The translations under genes were made by a program, and so were the position numbers. From Kordia sp964351775 (GTDB lineage: Bacteria; Bacteroidota; Bacteroidia; Flavobacteriales; Flavobacteriaceae), in the NCBI GenBank assembly GCA_964351775.1, contig CAYGPQ010000022.1, positions 1 through 49,693 of the forward strand: a stretch of DNA of 49,693 nucleotides, in the 5' to 3' direction. Numbering within the stretch: position 1 is the stretch's first letter; every line of letters starts with the position of its first letter. Shown here in pieces: positions 7,747 through 15,998 of the stretch. The notes under the pieces were generated by a model, which was not told the origin of the DNA, searched no databases, and saw only the letters and a program-made list of their open reading frames with translations.

Positions 7747-9342
7747 CTAAGCAGTCTTTGGTCTAAGTTGAAAAAATTCTATAAAGCTCTTTGGATTTTC
7801 CACAGTTCCTCGTTCTGAAATTAATTTAATATCAATATTTCTGTTGCGTGCTTTTTCTGAAAAATCTTCTAATATTTCAATAATATCATTATCCAAGAAA
7901 CGTGTTTTACGAACATCTAATTCTAAGAATGTATCTCTTGGTAAACTGTCTAATTCTTTTAAAATGGTCGCTTTATTAAAGAAAGTTACTTCTTCGGCAA
8001 GTGTCATTTTAATTCTGTGCTTTCCGTTACTCTTATCTTCAATATGTAAGAAGTGTGAGTTTTGGAAACTTTTAATCAATATCACTACAATACCAACAGC
8101 AAGTCCTAATCCGATTCCCCATAATAAATCGATAAAAACAATTCCTAAAACAGTCACTACAAACGGAACAAATTGTTTCCAACCAGCATGATACATTTGC
8201 TTGAATAAAGCAGGTTTTGCTAATTTGTATCCTACAATGAATAATACTGCGGCTAATACAGAAAGTGGAATCATGTTTAATATTGTTGGAATTAAAATCA
8301 CGGAAATTAATAATAAGAAACCGTGAATAATTGCAGACATTTTTGTTTTCCCACCCGATTGGATGTTTGCAGAACTTCGAACAATTACTTGTGTAATTGG
8401 CAATCCGCCAATTAATCCAGAAAGAATATTTCCTGTTCCTTGTGCAAATAATTCTTTGTTTGTAGGTGTTACACGTTTTCGTGGATCTAGTTTATCAGTT
8501 GCTTCCACACATAATAAGGTTTCTAAACTCGCTACTAAAGCAATGGTGAAACCAGTAAGCCAAATATTGTAATCACCAATCGCAGAAAAGTTTGGAAAGC
8601 TAAATTGTCCAAGAAAAGAACTAAAATCACCAGGCACAGGAACACTTACCAAGTGTGCGTCAATAATTCCGTATGTTTCATTATCTTTTGTCAATACAAA
8701 GTATAAAATTCCTAGAGCTACAGCGACTAATGGTCCTTGTACCAATTGGAATATTTTTCCTTTTTTTGATAATACGTTATTCCAAAGAATTAAAATTCCC
8801 AATCCAATAACTGCAATAATCGTTGCGCCTATATTAATTTGATCTATGGCGTTAAAAATATCTGAAAATGTGTTTGCTCCATCCACTTGGAAAAAAGCAA
8901 AATCACCTTCTGGATTTACATCGTAGCCAAAAAAGTGTGGAATTTGTTTTAAAATAATAATGATTCCAATACCAGTTAGCATTCCTTTAATGACGGAAGA
9001 AGGAAAGAAATACCCAATAATTCCAAATCGTAAAATACCAAATGCTACTTGAATAACACCACCAATAACAACGGCAACCAAGAAGTTTTCAAAGCTTCCT
9101 AACGCAGTAATAGCAGTTAATACAATTGCTGCCAAACCTGCAGCAGGTCCACTGACTCCAACTTGTGAGCCACTCATAGCACCCACGACAATTCCACCGA
9201 CAATTCCAGCAATTAATCCTGAAAATAATGGTGCGCCACTGGCTAGGGCAATTCCTAAACAGAGTGGAAGTGCAACGAAGAATACGACAATACTAGCGGG
9301 TATGTCCGCTTTTAAATTTTTGAATGGATTTGAACTATTCAT
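7747..9342 (-). CDS. SulP family anion transporter with STAS domain
   Basis: This 531-residue inner-membrane transporter has the SulP core of about 14 helices (residues 10-430), including PASIVVFFVALPLCLGIALASG at the N-terminus and the GLIGGLPITQVIVRSSANIQSG region. A C-terminal STAS domain (about 440-531, with LELDVRKTRFLDNDIIEIL) follows. SulP proteins carry sulfate, bicarbonate or other anions. The carbonic anhydrase downstream favours bicarbonate (BicA-like), although the sulfur module next door keeps sulfate possible. It heads the operon SulP-Usp-CA-DUF2490. The 169-bp spacer upstream contains a possible promoter at 9367-9397. Confidence 0.92.
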   Translation of the reverse strand: MNSSNPFKNLKADIPASIVVFFVALPLCLGIALASGAPLFSGLIAGIVGGIVVGAMSGSQVGVSGPAAGLAAIVLTAITALGSFENFLVAVVIGGVIQVAFGILRFGIIGYFFPSSVIKGMLTGIGIIIILKQIPHFFGYDVNPEGDFAFFQVDGANTFSDIFNAIDQINIGATIIAVIGLGILILWNNVLSKKGKIFQLVQGPLVAVALGILYFVLTKDNETYGIIDAHLVSVPVPGDFSSFLGQFSFPNFSAIGDYNIWLTGFTIALVASLETLLCVEATDKLDPRKRVTPTNKELFAQGTGNILSGLIGGLPITQVIVRSSANIQSGGKTKMSAIIHGFLLLISVILIPTILNMIPLSVLAAVLFIVGYKLAKPALFKQMYHAGWKQFVPFVVTVLGIVFIDLLWGIGLGLAVGIVVILIKSFQNSHFLHIEDKSNGKHRIKMTLAEEVTFFNKATILKELDSLPRDTFLELDVRKTRFLDNDIIEILEDFSEKARNRNIDIKLISERGTVENPKSFIEFFQLRPKTA

Positions 9343-9366
9343 TTAATAATAATTTTCTGAATTGAA

Positions 9367-9397
9367 AAAAGGTATGTGCAAAGCGCACGACTTTCAA
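9367..9397 (-). promoter_or_regulatory. Possible SulP operon promoter
   Basis: On the minus strand TTG (9397-9395) is followed after 20 bp by TACCTTTT (9374-9367), one mismatch from TAnnTTTG. The spacer contains the small inverted repeat GTGC-N5-GCAC (9376-9388), a candidate regulator site. Spacing fits the Bacteroidota -33/-7 pattern, but one mismatch keeps this tentative. Confidence 0.45.
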
Positions 9398-9511
9398 TTC
9401 ACAGTTAGTTTGATTATTTTGTTGTTGTAAAAAATAGAATGTTCTTTTGTAGTTGTTAGTTTAAAAGAGCACTCTAGCTATTCTCGGAAAATAGCACGTT
9501 CAGCATCTAGT

Positions 9512-9832
9512 TTAAGCTAGTTCTGGTGGTGGAATTAAGATATCAAGATGAAAAGACCATCTTGATTGTTGAAAATAATGATTTGCGCTAGTATTGCTAA
9601 GATCGCAATGCGCTATGATAGTGTATATAAGTTTAGGTTCTATTTTAGTGTCTTTCTCCGTTTTATCTTCAACTTCTTCTTCGGTATCATCTTCAAAATC
9701 GACCAACTCAAAAGAAGTATCAGAAAAAATAGATAATGTATTTGCAATTGGTTGAAGTAGCATCGCACACAAAACTAGCAAAAAAGGAAGTTGCTTTAGA
9801 AGGTTTAGTATGTGAGTGCGTTTTAGTGACAT
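9512..9832 (-). CDS. Hypothetical secreted or membrane-anchored protein
   Basis: This 106-residue protein begins with a basic stretch and a hydrophobic segment (residues 14-34), then has a very acidic stretch (FEDDTEEEVEDKTEKDTK) and a C-terminal portion ending IPPPELA. I do not recognise a family. Its ATG directly follows the TAA of the TetR gene without any spacer, so it is translated from the tetR message. Between it and the SulP start lie 169 bp. It may be a small envelope protein under TetR control. Confidence 0.68.
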   Translation of the reverse strand: MSLKRTHILNLLKQLPFLLVLCAMLLQPIANTLSIFSDTSFELVDFEDDTEEEVEDKTEKDTKIEPKLIYTIIAHCDLSNTSANHYFQQSRWSFHLDILIPPPELA

Positions 9833-10501
9833 TTATTTAATTACTTTAAAAACTAAATCAGTATAAAATTTGATAATGGTATCTTTTCCGGCTTTTACAT
9901 CCGTTAAAGAAGGCAAGTGCTCTGAAAAATAGCGTTGTTGATGCGCGCCTTCAATCACGGTTGACACCAACATGTGCGGAAATTCAAAATTAGGATTAAT
10001 ATCCGTAACCATATTGCTCACACGTTGTACAACACGTTTGTACACTTTATAATATCCTTTTTCGTTTTCGCTGTCAATGTCTTTAGTATGGTATGCTTTT
10101 GAAGATTCTGCAATAATAATTCGATTCAAAATAATTTCATTGATGTACGAAAATGAATTGTCAACATCAGTTTTTCGAGTCAAAATTTCAATAGCTGCGG
10201 ACAACTTTTCGTTAGATGATTGCACATTCGCAGTGGCAAAAACCAATTTGTATTCAACCCAACTCCAATACCAACAAATTAAATACACCAGCAATATATG
10301 TTTGCTTTCAAAATAACGATAAATAGAGCTTTCGTTAGAACCAATAGATTGTCCTAATTTTTTAAACGTAAACGCTTCAAAGCCCAATTCGTCAATCATC
10401 TCAATACTGCGCGATACAATCTTCTTTCCCAATTCTGACGATTCAGGATTCTTAGTGTACAGCTCTTCGCTGATGGCGATATGTATTTGTAAATTTTCCA
10501 T
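9833..10501 (-). CDS. TetR/AcrR family regulator
   Basis: The 222-residue protein has a TetR-type N-terminal helix-turn-helix (about 25-70: IVSRSIEMIDELGFEAFTFK, then KLGQSIGSNESSIYRYFESK). The remaining all-helical ligand domain is not recognisable by sequence. The start at 10501 sits just below a promoter whose -7 box is covered by a near-perfect palindrome (10517-10537), a probable auto-operator. The small secreted protein gene abuts its stop codon and the SulP operon follows, so the regulator may control both; I see no second copy of the palindrome near SulP. Confidence 0.88.
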   Translation of the reverse strand: MENLQIHIAISEELYTKNPESSELGKKIVSRSIEMIDELGFEAFTFKKLGQSIGSNESSIYRYFESKHILLVYLICWYWSWVEYKLVFATANVQSSNEKLSAAIEILTRKTDVDNSFSYINEIILNRIIIAESSKAYHTKDIDSENEKGYYKVYKRVVQRVSNMVTDINPNFEFPHMLVSTVIEGAHQQRYFSEHLPSLTDVKAGKDTIIKFYTDLVFKVIK

Positions 10502-10512
10502 ACTATTAATTA

Positions 10513-10537
10513 CAAATATAATAGTATTACTATTATA
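10513..10537 (-). promoter_or_regulatory. tetR promoter with palindromic auto-operator
   Basis: On the minus strand the box TATATTTG (10520-10513) is a perfect TAnnTTTG. It overlaps a 21-bp palindrome at 10517-10537 with two 10-bp arms (core ATAATAGTA / TACTATTAT) around one central base. No -33 TTG is seen. A palindrome over the -7 box directly before a TetR gene is what an autorepressor operator looks like. Confidence 0.7.
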
Positions 10538-10671
10538 AACTAGTAGTTTGACTATTTTTTTTTAAAAAAGTAAAATAATTTTCTAGCCTATCATGAAAAT
10601 AGAAGGTAAAGTGCTTGAAAATCATACGTATGAAAAATAGGGTAAAGTCAATGATTCTGTGAAATTATATG

Positions 10672-10679
10672 TATTTTTG
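10672..10679 (+). promoter_or_regulatory. era: era -7 promoter element
   Basis: TATTTTTG matches TAnnTTTG exactly, 79 bp before the era start. No TTG is found at the expected -33 spacing. The rest of the 257-bp tetR-era spacer shows nothing else I can name. Confidence 0.5.
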
Positions 10680-10758
10680 CACTTTAATTTTTCAAGTAAA
10701 ATTCAATGGTGTAGAAAAATTCACAATTGACCAATACGCTTGATGATGAACACTATAT

Positions 10759-11640
10759 ATGACACACAAAGCAGGATTTGTTAATATTATCGGAAATCCA
10801 AACGTTGGAAAATCAACCTTGATGAACGCTTTTGTTGGGGAAAAACTTTCAATTATTACCTCAAAAGCACAAACGACACGTCACAGAATCTTAGGAATTG
10901 TCAATGGGGACGATTTTCAAGTAATTCTATCTGATACACCAGGAATTATAAAACCTGCGTACGAATTGCAATCGTCCATGATGAGCTTTGTAAAATCTGC
11001 TTTTGAAGATGCGGATGTGTTAATCTATATGGTGGAAATTGGCGAAAAAGATTTAAAAGATGAAGCGTTTTTCAATAAAATCATACACAGTGAAATTCCT
11101 GTTTTATTATTATTGAATAAAATTGATAAATCTTCACAAGAAGAATTAGAAGCACAAATGGACTTCTGGAAAGCGAAAGTGCCCACGGCAGAAATCTATC
11201 CAATTTCAGCACTTGAAAACTTCAATGTAACCGAAGTATTTTCAAGAATTATTGAATTGCTTCCGATGTCACCAGCATTTTATCCAAAAGATCAATTAAC
11301 AGACAAGCCTGAACGTTTCTTTGTAAACGAATCCATTCGTGAAAAAATCTTGGTGAACTACAAAAAGGAAATTCCGTATGCGGTAGAAGTAGAAACGGAA
11401 GAGTTTTTTGAAGAAGAAAACATCATTCGTATTCGTTCTGTGATTATGGTAGAACGCGAAACGCAAAAAGGAATCATCATTGGTCACAAAGGAAGCGCGT
11501 TAAAAACCGTTGGAATGCAAGCAAGAAAAGACTTGGAGAAATTCTTCGGAAAGCAAATTCACATTGAATTGTATGTAAAAGTCAACAAAAACTGGCGTAG
11601 CAATTCGCGACAGTTGAAACGTTTTGGGTATAATAATTAG
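10759..11640 (+). CDS. era: GTPase Era
   Basis: The 293-residue GTPase has an N-terminal G domain with the P-loop GNPNVGKST (about 12-20), switch II DTPG, the specificity motif NKID, and a C-terminal KH domain (about 205-285, with the GxxG-like IIGHKGSALKTVG). Era binds the 3' end of 16S rRNA and acts in 30S assembly. Length is normal. Its TAG stop is also the first triplet of a 7-bp repeat array. The related GTPase gene der lies 2.3 kb downstream on the same strand. Confidence 0.97.
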   Translation: MTHKAGFVNIIGNPNVGKSTLMNAFVGEKLSIITSKAQTTRHRILGIVNGDDFQVILSDTPGIIKPAYELQSSMMSFVKSAFEDADVLIYMVEIGEKDLKDEAFFNKIIHSEIPVLLLLNKIDKSSQEELEAQMDFWKAKVPTAEIYPISALENFNVTEVFSRIIELLPMSPAFYPKDQLTDKPERFFVNESIREKILVNYKKEIPYAVEVETEEFFEEENIIRIRSVIMVERETQKGIIIGHKGSALKTVGMQARKDLEKFFGKQIHIELYVKVNKNWRSNSRQLKRFGYNN

Positions 11641-11693
11641 TTGCTAGTTGTTAGTTGCTAGTTGTTAGATTTTAGTAGTGAGTATTGAGTAAA
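11638..11693 (+). repeat. TAGTTGY heptamer array after era
   Basis: Starting at the era stop codon, eight consecutive 7-bp units can be laid out: TAGTTGC, TAGTTGT, TAGTTGC, TAGTTGT, TAGATTT, TAGTAGT, GAGTATT, GAGTAAA. The units decay with distance but keep the 7-bp register. No terminator-like hairpin is seen after era. Confidence 0.88.
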
Positions 11694-11723
11694 TGATTAT
11701 ATCTATTGTATAAATTCACACAA

Positions 11724-11984
11724 TTATACCATAAAAATGAATATAAGTCCAATAATAACTAAGATTACACCAATAATTTTATCTTTTTTGGTTGGTGGAT
11801 ATTTTCGCTCATGTAAAAGTTTTAATATAAACATTGGAAAACATAGACATGCAGAGATGATAATCATTGTATTTGGAGATACAAATTCAAGTAAAGTGTC
11901 AATGAATATCATTCCCAAAACACAAATAATTAGTGTGATTGCTCCTAATGTCAGATATCCTATTTTTAGTAACTTATAGTTCAT
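11724..11984 (-). CDS. Small two-to-three-helix membrane protein (copy 2 of tandem pair)
   Basis: This 86-residue protein from the ATG at 11984 has three hydrophobic segments separated by a short basic loop (HERKYPPTKKDK). It is about 60 percent identical to the upstream gene 11999-12259, sharing GYLTL, TMIIISACLC and YPPT-KDK. A TTG at 11990 would add two residues, but the ATG gives the same length as the paralog. The paralog's stop is 14 bp upstream, so they are one transcription unit. Function is unknown. Confidence 0.75.
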   Translation of the reverse strand: MNYKLLKIGYLTLGAITLIICVLGMIFIDTLLEFVSPNTMIIISACLCFPMFILKLLHERKYPPTKKDKIIGVILVIIGLIFIFMV

Positions 11985-11998
11985 AATCAATTGAGTAG

Positions 11999-12259
11999 TT
12001 ACACCATAAAAATGAATATCATTAATATAACAGCTAAGATGACACTAATAGTTTTATCTTTTTGAGTTGGTGGATACTTTTGCTCATATAGAAATTTCAA
12101 AATAAAGAAAGGTAAACAAAGGCATGCAGAAATGATAATCATGGTTTGTGTTGAAATAACTTCTAGTACATTATCTATAAAAATTATGGTACCAAATGAT
12201 AGTAGAATGATGAATGCTGCTAATGTTAAATATCCAATTTTGATTAATTTATAGTTCAT
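11999..12259 (-). CDS. Small membrane protein (copy 1 of tandem pair)
   Basis: This 86-residue paralog of 11724-11984 has the same layout: helix 1 (about 6-28), helix 2 around TMIIISACLCLPFFILKFL, the hydrophilic loop YEQKYPPTQKDK, then helix 3 to the C-terminal FMV. It follows the lipoprotein gene 12275-12964 by 15 bp, so lipoprotein and both membrane proteins probably share a message. Tandem duplication is recent enough that spacing and length are preserved. No known family comes to mind. Confidence 0.75.
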   Translation of the reverse strand: MNYKLIKIGYLTLAAFIILLSFGTIIFIDNVLEVISTQTMIIISACLCLPFFILKFLYEQKYPPTQKDKTISVILAVILMIFIFMV

Positions 12260-12274
12260 GGTTTTACTATTTTT

Positions 12275-12964
12275 TTATTGTTGTTGTTTGCAAATTTCAT
12301 ACGAATTACGACAACCTGTCATTGCAGAATCATAAAGATAGCCAGAAGTGGCCATGCAAACAGGCCAAGTCAATGCTCCTACTCCTAATGTAAATACAGC
12401 AAGTCCAATCGCACCAGCTGTACATCCGGCAAGTCGTATGCCATGATCTCTAACCGCTTGCTCATTACAATTATTATAATAAGCAAGACAATTTGATGTG
12501 TTCTTACTACTGATTGTTAATGGTAAATTTTCTAAAAATACAAAAATAAGCACTTCTTCTAAAATTTGTGTACTTTCTGAAGTAGACAAATCTTTAGGGA
12601 AATATTCTGATTGAGAAATTTGTTCACCAAAATGATACAATTCTTCAAGCTTGTTAAAATATGCTTCATTGTAAAAATCGCCTAAAATTTCTTCATAATT
12701 TACAATATCATCAGATTGATTATGTTCCATTAATTCAATCATTTTGTCATAATTCAGATCATTATTGTTCAATTCAAACAGAATACTCAAATCAATATCT
12801 CTGAAGGCTTCAAGTGACTGATTTTTGAGTTCGATCAAGTTTGTATCTGAGCTTGTTTTTTCTGTGATGACTTCGACAATTTCATCCTCAGTAGCACATG
12901 AATTGAATAACATGGTTAAACTTAGTGGTAAAAGAAGAGCAATAATTCTAATCTTTTTTAACAT
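12275..12964 (-). CDS. Hypothetical lipoprotein with Cys-rich tail
   Basis: I start this at ATG 12964 (229 residues) because it gives a clean lipoprotein signal, MLKKIRIIALLLPLSLTMLFNSC, with Cys23 as the lipidation site; an in-frame ATG at 12988 adds eight residues. The middle is acidic and helical. The last 75 residues contain seven cysteines around a Gly/Ala-rich hydrophobic stretch (LAGCTAGAIGLAVFTLGVGA), a CxxxxNxC pattern before it and a GCRNSYEIC motif after it. I do not recognise a family. The tail looks like a helical hairpin stabilised by disulfides. It is the first gene of a unit with two small membrane proteins. Confidence 0.75.
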   Translation of the reverse strand: MLKKIRIIALLLPLSLTMLFNSCATEDEIVEVITEKTSSDTNLIELKNQSLEAFRDIDLSILFELNNNDLNYDKMIELMEHNQSDDIVNYEEILGDFYNEAYFNKLEELYHFGEQISQSEYFPKDLSTSESTQILEEVLIFVFLENLPLTISSKNTSNCLAYYNNCNEQAVRDHGIRLAGCTAGAIGLAVFTLGVGALTWPVCMATSGYLYDSAMTGCRNSYEICKQQQ

Positions 12965-13029
12965 GTTGATGATTTTAATTTTTCGCATTTGAATGATTTA
13001 AAGTGAGTTATAATCTATAATGATCTTGA

Positions 13030-13089
13030 AATTTTACGATTAATTCATTTTATTTAAGTAAACATAACATAAAATGAATTGTAAAATTT
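13030..13089. repeat. Long inverted repeat upstream of the lipoprotein gene
   Basis: Perfect 12-bp arms AATTCATTTTAT (13042-13053) and ATAAAATGAATT (13069-13080) enclose a 15-nt loop. They are extended, past a small bulge, by AAATTTTAC (13030-13038) and GTAAAATTT (13081-13089). The flanking stretch 12965-13284 has no gene I can support. The element could be an operator or a cruciform for the minus-strand unit; it lacks a terminator T-run. Confidence 0.65.
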
Positions 13090-13284
13090 ATGGTAAAACC
13101 GTACTATTTTTAAGTGATTTATAAAAGATTAGAGCTATTCTACGTTATTATATCTATTTATAATCTTAACTTTATCACAGAATTTATTTACATTTTCAAA
13201 AGTAGAATAAGGATTTTATATTCCCATACGGTTTCCCGTAATCGAACAAAAATTCTAGTAATCATAAACAAATTAAATAGAAAA

Positions 13285-13779
13285 TCACAACCCAACCGTC
13301 CGATTCAAAAAGTCATTCAATAAAATCATTTCAGGTTTTCCTTTGGCTCTTCCCATACGACCTGCAAAATAAAGCGCAAACCAAACGAATATCATAAATA
13401 TCATCAAACCTATTTGAAGTCCATACGAAGTTTTCAAAGCTGCATTGGTATACGCCCAAACACCAAATCCAATAAACAAACACGCCACTAAAAAGTGTAA
13501 AAACATAAAAAATGTCCAAACAGTCGGACTCGGACCAAATAACCCGTGCAATTCACACTGTTGTACGTCTATTTCATCTACTTCCACATGCAACTGTGGC
13601 GACCAAAAATGTTGCTCATTTTTCGGAATTCGGATAAAAACATGATTGTCTATTCGCGAAACCACAAAATCTTTCTGGGTTTCTTTACTCGCTGCCAAAC
13701 GATCCAATACAACCTCGCTCGCTTCGGGAATTGTTCTCTTAAAACGCGGTCGCAACACCATTTCTTCGCCTAAACTCAT
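13285..13779 (-). CDS. Conserved hypothetical membrane protein near der
   Basis: The 164-residue protein has an N-terminal soluble half (about 1-85) with beta-strand character (DFVVSRIDNHVFIRIPKNEQHFWSPQLHVEVDE) and a C-terminal half with two transmembrane helices (about 92-112 and 120-142). No catalytic motif is visible. It diverges from der across a 193-bp spacer. Homologs beside der are sometimes labelled GTP-binding protein by transfer from the neighbour, but no G motif is present here, so I would not use that label. Confidence 0.8.
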   Translation of the reverse strand: MSLGEEMVLRPRFKRTIPEASEVVLDRLAASKETQKDFVVSRIDNHVFIRIPKNEQHFWSPQLHVEVDEIDVQQCELHGLFGPSPTVWTFFMFLHFLVACLFIGFGVWAYTNAALKTSYGLQIGLMIFMIFVWFALYFAGRMGRAKGKPEMILLNDFLNRTVGL

Positions 13780-13945
13780 TACAAATTATTTAAGTATTAC
13801 AAAATAGCATTTCTCATGAACATAGAAACTGATAATTATCAGGTAGTTTTTGGTGATTTTCTCTTTCAAAGTGTAAAAAATAAGCTAGAAGCAACATTCA
13901 TGCAATACTTACACAAAATTACTTTTTACTCATAAACAGAAAATG

Positions 13946-13953
13946 TACCTTTG
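13946..13953 (+). promoter_or_regulatory. der: der -7 promoter element
   Basis: TACCTTTG matches TAnnTTTG exactly, 19 bp before the der start codon, giving a very short leader. The -33 position holds TTT rather than TTG. Confidence 0.6.
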
Positions 13954-13972
13954 CGGGCACAAATAGAACGAA

Positions 13973-15277
13973 ATGAGTAATATAGTAGCCATAGTAGGAC
14001 GTCCAAATGTTGGAAAATCAACTTTGTTTAATCGAATGATTAAACGGAGAGAAGCAATTGTTGATGCGGTAAGTGGTGTAACAAGAGATAGACATTACGG
14101 AAAATCAGATTGGAACGGAAAAGAATTTTCGTTAATCGATACCGGTGGATATATCGTAGGAAGTGATGATGTCTTTGAAAAAGAGATTGATAAGCAAGTA
14201 GAATTGGCAATTGATGAAGCAGATGCCATTCTTTTTGTAGTAGATGTAGAATCTGGAGTAACAGGAATGGACGAAGACGTAGCAAAATTACTGCGTAGAG
14301 TTAAAAAACCTGTATTATTAGTGGTAAATAAAGTTGATGCAGCAAATCGTTTGCATGATGCTGCCGAATTTTATGCCTTAGGATTAGGAGAATACTATCC
14401 CATTGCAAGTATCAACGGAAGTGGAACAGGCGAAATGTTAGATGCGTTAATTGAAGCATTGCCAGAAGTAGAAGAAGTAGAAGAAGTAACTTTACCACGT
14501 TTTGCGGTGGTTGGAAGACCAAATGCTGGAAAATCATCGTTTATCAATGCCTTAATTGGGAAAGATAGATATATCGTAACAGACATTGCAGGAACAACAC
14601 GTGATTCAATTGATACCAAATACAACCGTTTTGGATTTGAATTCAACCTAGTTGATACTGCCGGAATTCGTAGAAAAGCCAAAGTAAAAGAAGACTTAGA
14701 ATTTTACTCCGTAATGCGTTCTGTTCGCGCTATTGAGCATTCCGATGTATGTCTACTTATCGTAGATGCTACTAGAGGATTTGATTCTCAAGTACAAAAC
14801 ATCTTTTGGTTGGCAGCAAAAAATCACAAAGGAATCGTGATTTTAGTCAACAAGTGGGATTTAGTAGAAAAAGATACTTCCACAGTAAAAGAATTTGAAA
14901 AGCATATTCGTTCACAAATAGAACCGTTTACAGATGTACCAATCGTATTTATCTCTGTATTGACAAAACAACGTATTTTCAAAGCTATTGAAACTGCGGT
15001 TGAAGTCTATAAAAATCGTTCAAACAGAATTTCTACCAGTAAGTTAAACGATACGATGTTGCCAATAATAGAGCGCATGTCACCGCCAGCATACAAAGGG
15101 AAACATGTGAAAATTAAGTTCTGTACACAATTGCCAACAGCGTATCCGCAATTTGCATTCTTTGCAAACTTGCCACAATATGTGCGTGAACCATACAAAC
15201 GATTTATAGAAAATCAACTTCGTGAACAATTTGACTTTACTGGAGTTCCAGTAACAGTGTATTTCAGGAAAAAATAA
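13973..15277 (+). CDS. der: Ribosome-associated GTPase Der (EngA)
   Basis: This 434-residue protein has two consecutive G domains. The first has the P-loop GRPNVGKST (residues 8-16), DTGG and NKVD; the second has GRPNAGKSS (about residue 180), DTAG and NKWD. A C-terminal KH-like domain follows (about 350-434). Der is an essential factor in 50S maturation. The next gene begins 1 bp after its stop, suggesting co-transcription. Length and motifs are normal. Confidence 0.98.
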   Translation: MSNIVAIVGRPNVGKSTLFNRMIKRREAIVDAVSGVTRDRHYGKSDWNGKEFSLIDTGGYIVGSDDVFEKEIDKQVELAIDEADAILFVVDVESGVTGMDEDVAKLLRRVKKPVLLVVNKVDAANRLHDAAEFYALGLGEYYPIASINGSGTGEMLDALIEALPEVEEVEEVTLPRFAVVGRPNAGKSSFINALIGKDRYIVTDIAGTTRDSIDTKYNRFGFEFNLVDTAGIRRKAKVKEDLEFYSVMRSVRAIEHSDVCLLIVDATRGFDSQVQNIFWLAAKNHKGIVILVNKWDLVEKDTSTVKEFEKHIRSQIEPFTDVPIVFISVLTKQRIFKAIETAVEVYKNRSNRISTSKLNDTMLPIIERMSPPAYKGKHVKIKFCTQLPTAYPQFAFFANLPQYVREPYKRFIENQLREQFDFTGVPVTVYFRKK

Positions 15278-15278
15278 A

Positions 15279-15890
15279 ATGTCTAAAAAAGCATTTCTCA
15301 TCACAGTTTTCATCATCAGTCTACTACTAATTGGATTGATGATGTTAATTGCGGATGCCAACAATCAAGTTTTAAGTAGTTTTTCAAGCATGGAACAGAA
15401 ATTCCAAAAAGTCAATGATTCTCTCCAAAAAAATGTAGATTCACTAAAAGAACAACTAGAAACATCTTCAGAAACCATTCCTGAAATTGTAAAACAGTAC
15501 AATATAACTACTGACGAACTAATAGCTAATATTCAATCTTTAAAAGTAGCACTCATTCCAAATAAGCTTTCAGATTATAATAATAAAGATCCAGAAATAG
15601 CAAAAAACAACGCCCTCTTTTTTACGGAAAGCGGTAAGCGTTCAGAAAAAGGAATACAATTTCTTGCCAACATAGAAGCATACGAAAATATCGTATCGGT
15701 CATCCATCTTGAATTTCCAAAAACAAATACGCAATCATTTAAACTTCGTGAAAAAATAGCAGGTATAGACTGGCTAGATAACAATTTTAAAGACTTTCCT
15801 TTAATCGTTACTTACACAAAATTGACCGCGATGGAAAGTGATATAAAAAGCAAACAAGAAATCATCTTTAACAAAGTGTTACGAAAATAG
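15279..15890 (+). CDS. Hypothetical membrane-anchored coiled-coil protein
   Basis: The 203-residue protein has one N-terminal transmembrane helix (about 5-26) and then a coiled-coil-like region (about 30-75, FQKVNDSLQKNVDSLKEQLE), followed by a helical periplasmic domain. No family is recognised. It starts one base after the der stop, so it is translated from the der message. A membrane-tethered structural or signalling role is plausible; nothing in the sequence is diagnostic. Confidence 0.8.
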   Translation: MSKKAFLITVFIISLLLIGLMMLIADANNQVLSSFSSMEQKFQKVNDSLQKNVDSLKEQLETSSETIPEIVKQYNITTDELIANIQSLKVALIPNKLSDYNNKDPEIAKNNALFFTESGKRSEKGIQFLANIEAYENIVSVIHLEFPKTNTQSFKLREKIAGIDWLDNNFKDFPLIVTYTKLTAMESDIKSKQEIIFNKVLRK

Positions 15891-15998
15891 TAATACTTTA
15901 CATTAAATTTTCAAAAGCTACATAATTCAATCATCTTTCACTAACACTAAGTTAAAATACGAGGTTCATCTTTGTTGGAATAAACATAAACCAATACA

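Noticed and set aside
13114..13323. Plus-strand open frame of 69 residues in the lipoprotein spacer
   Set aside because: Low-complexity Ile/Tyr/Lys-rich translation of AT-rich DNA, no promoter, and it overlaps the 3' end of the membrane protein gene at 13285.
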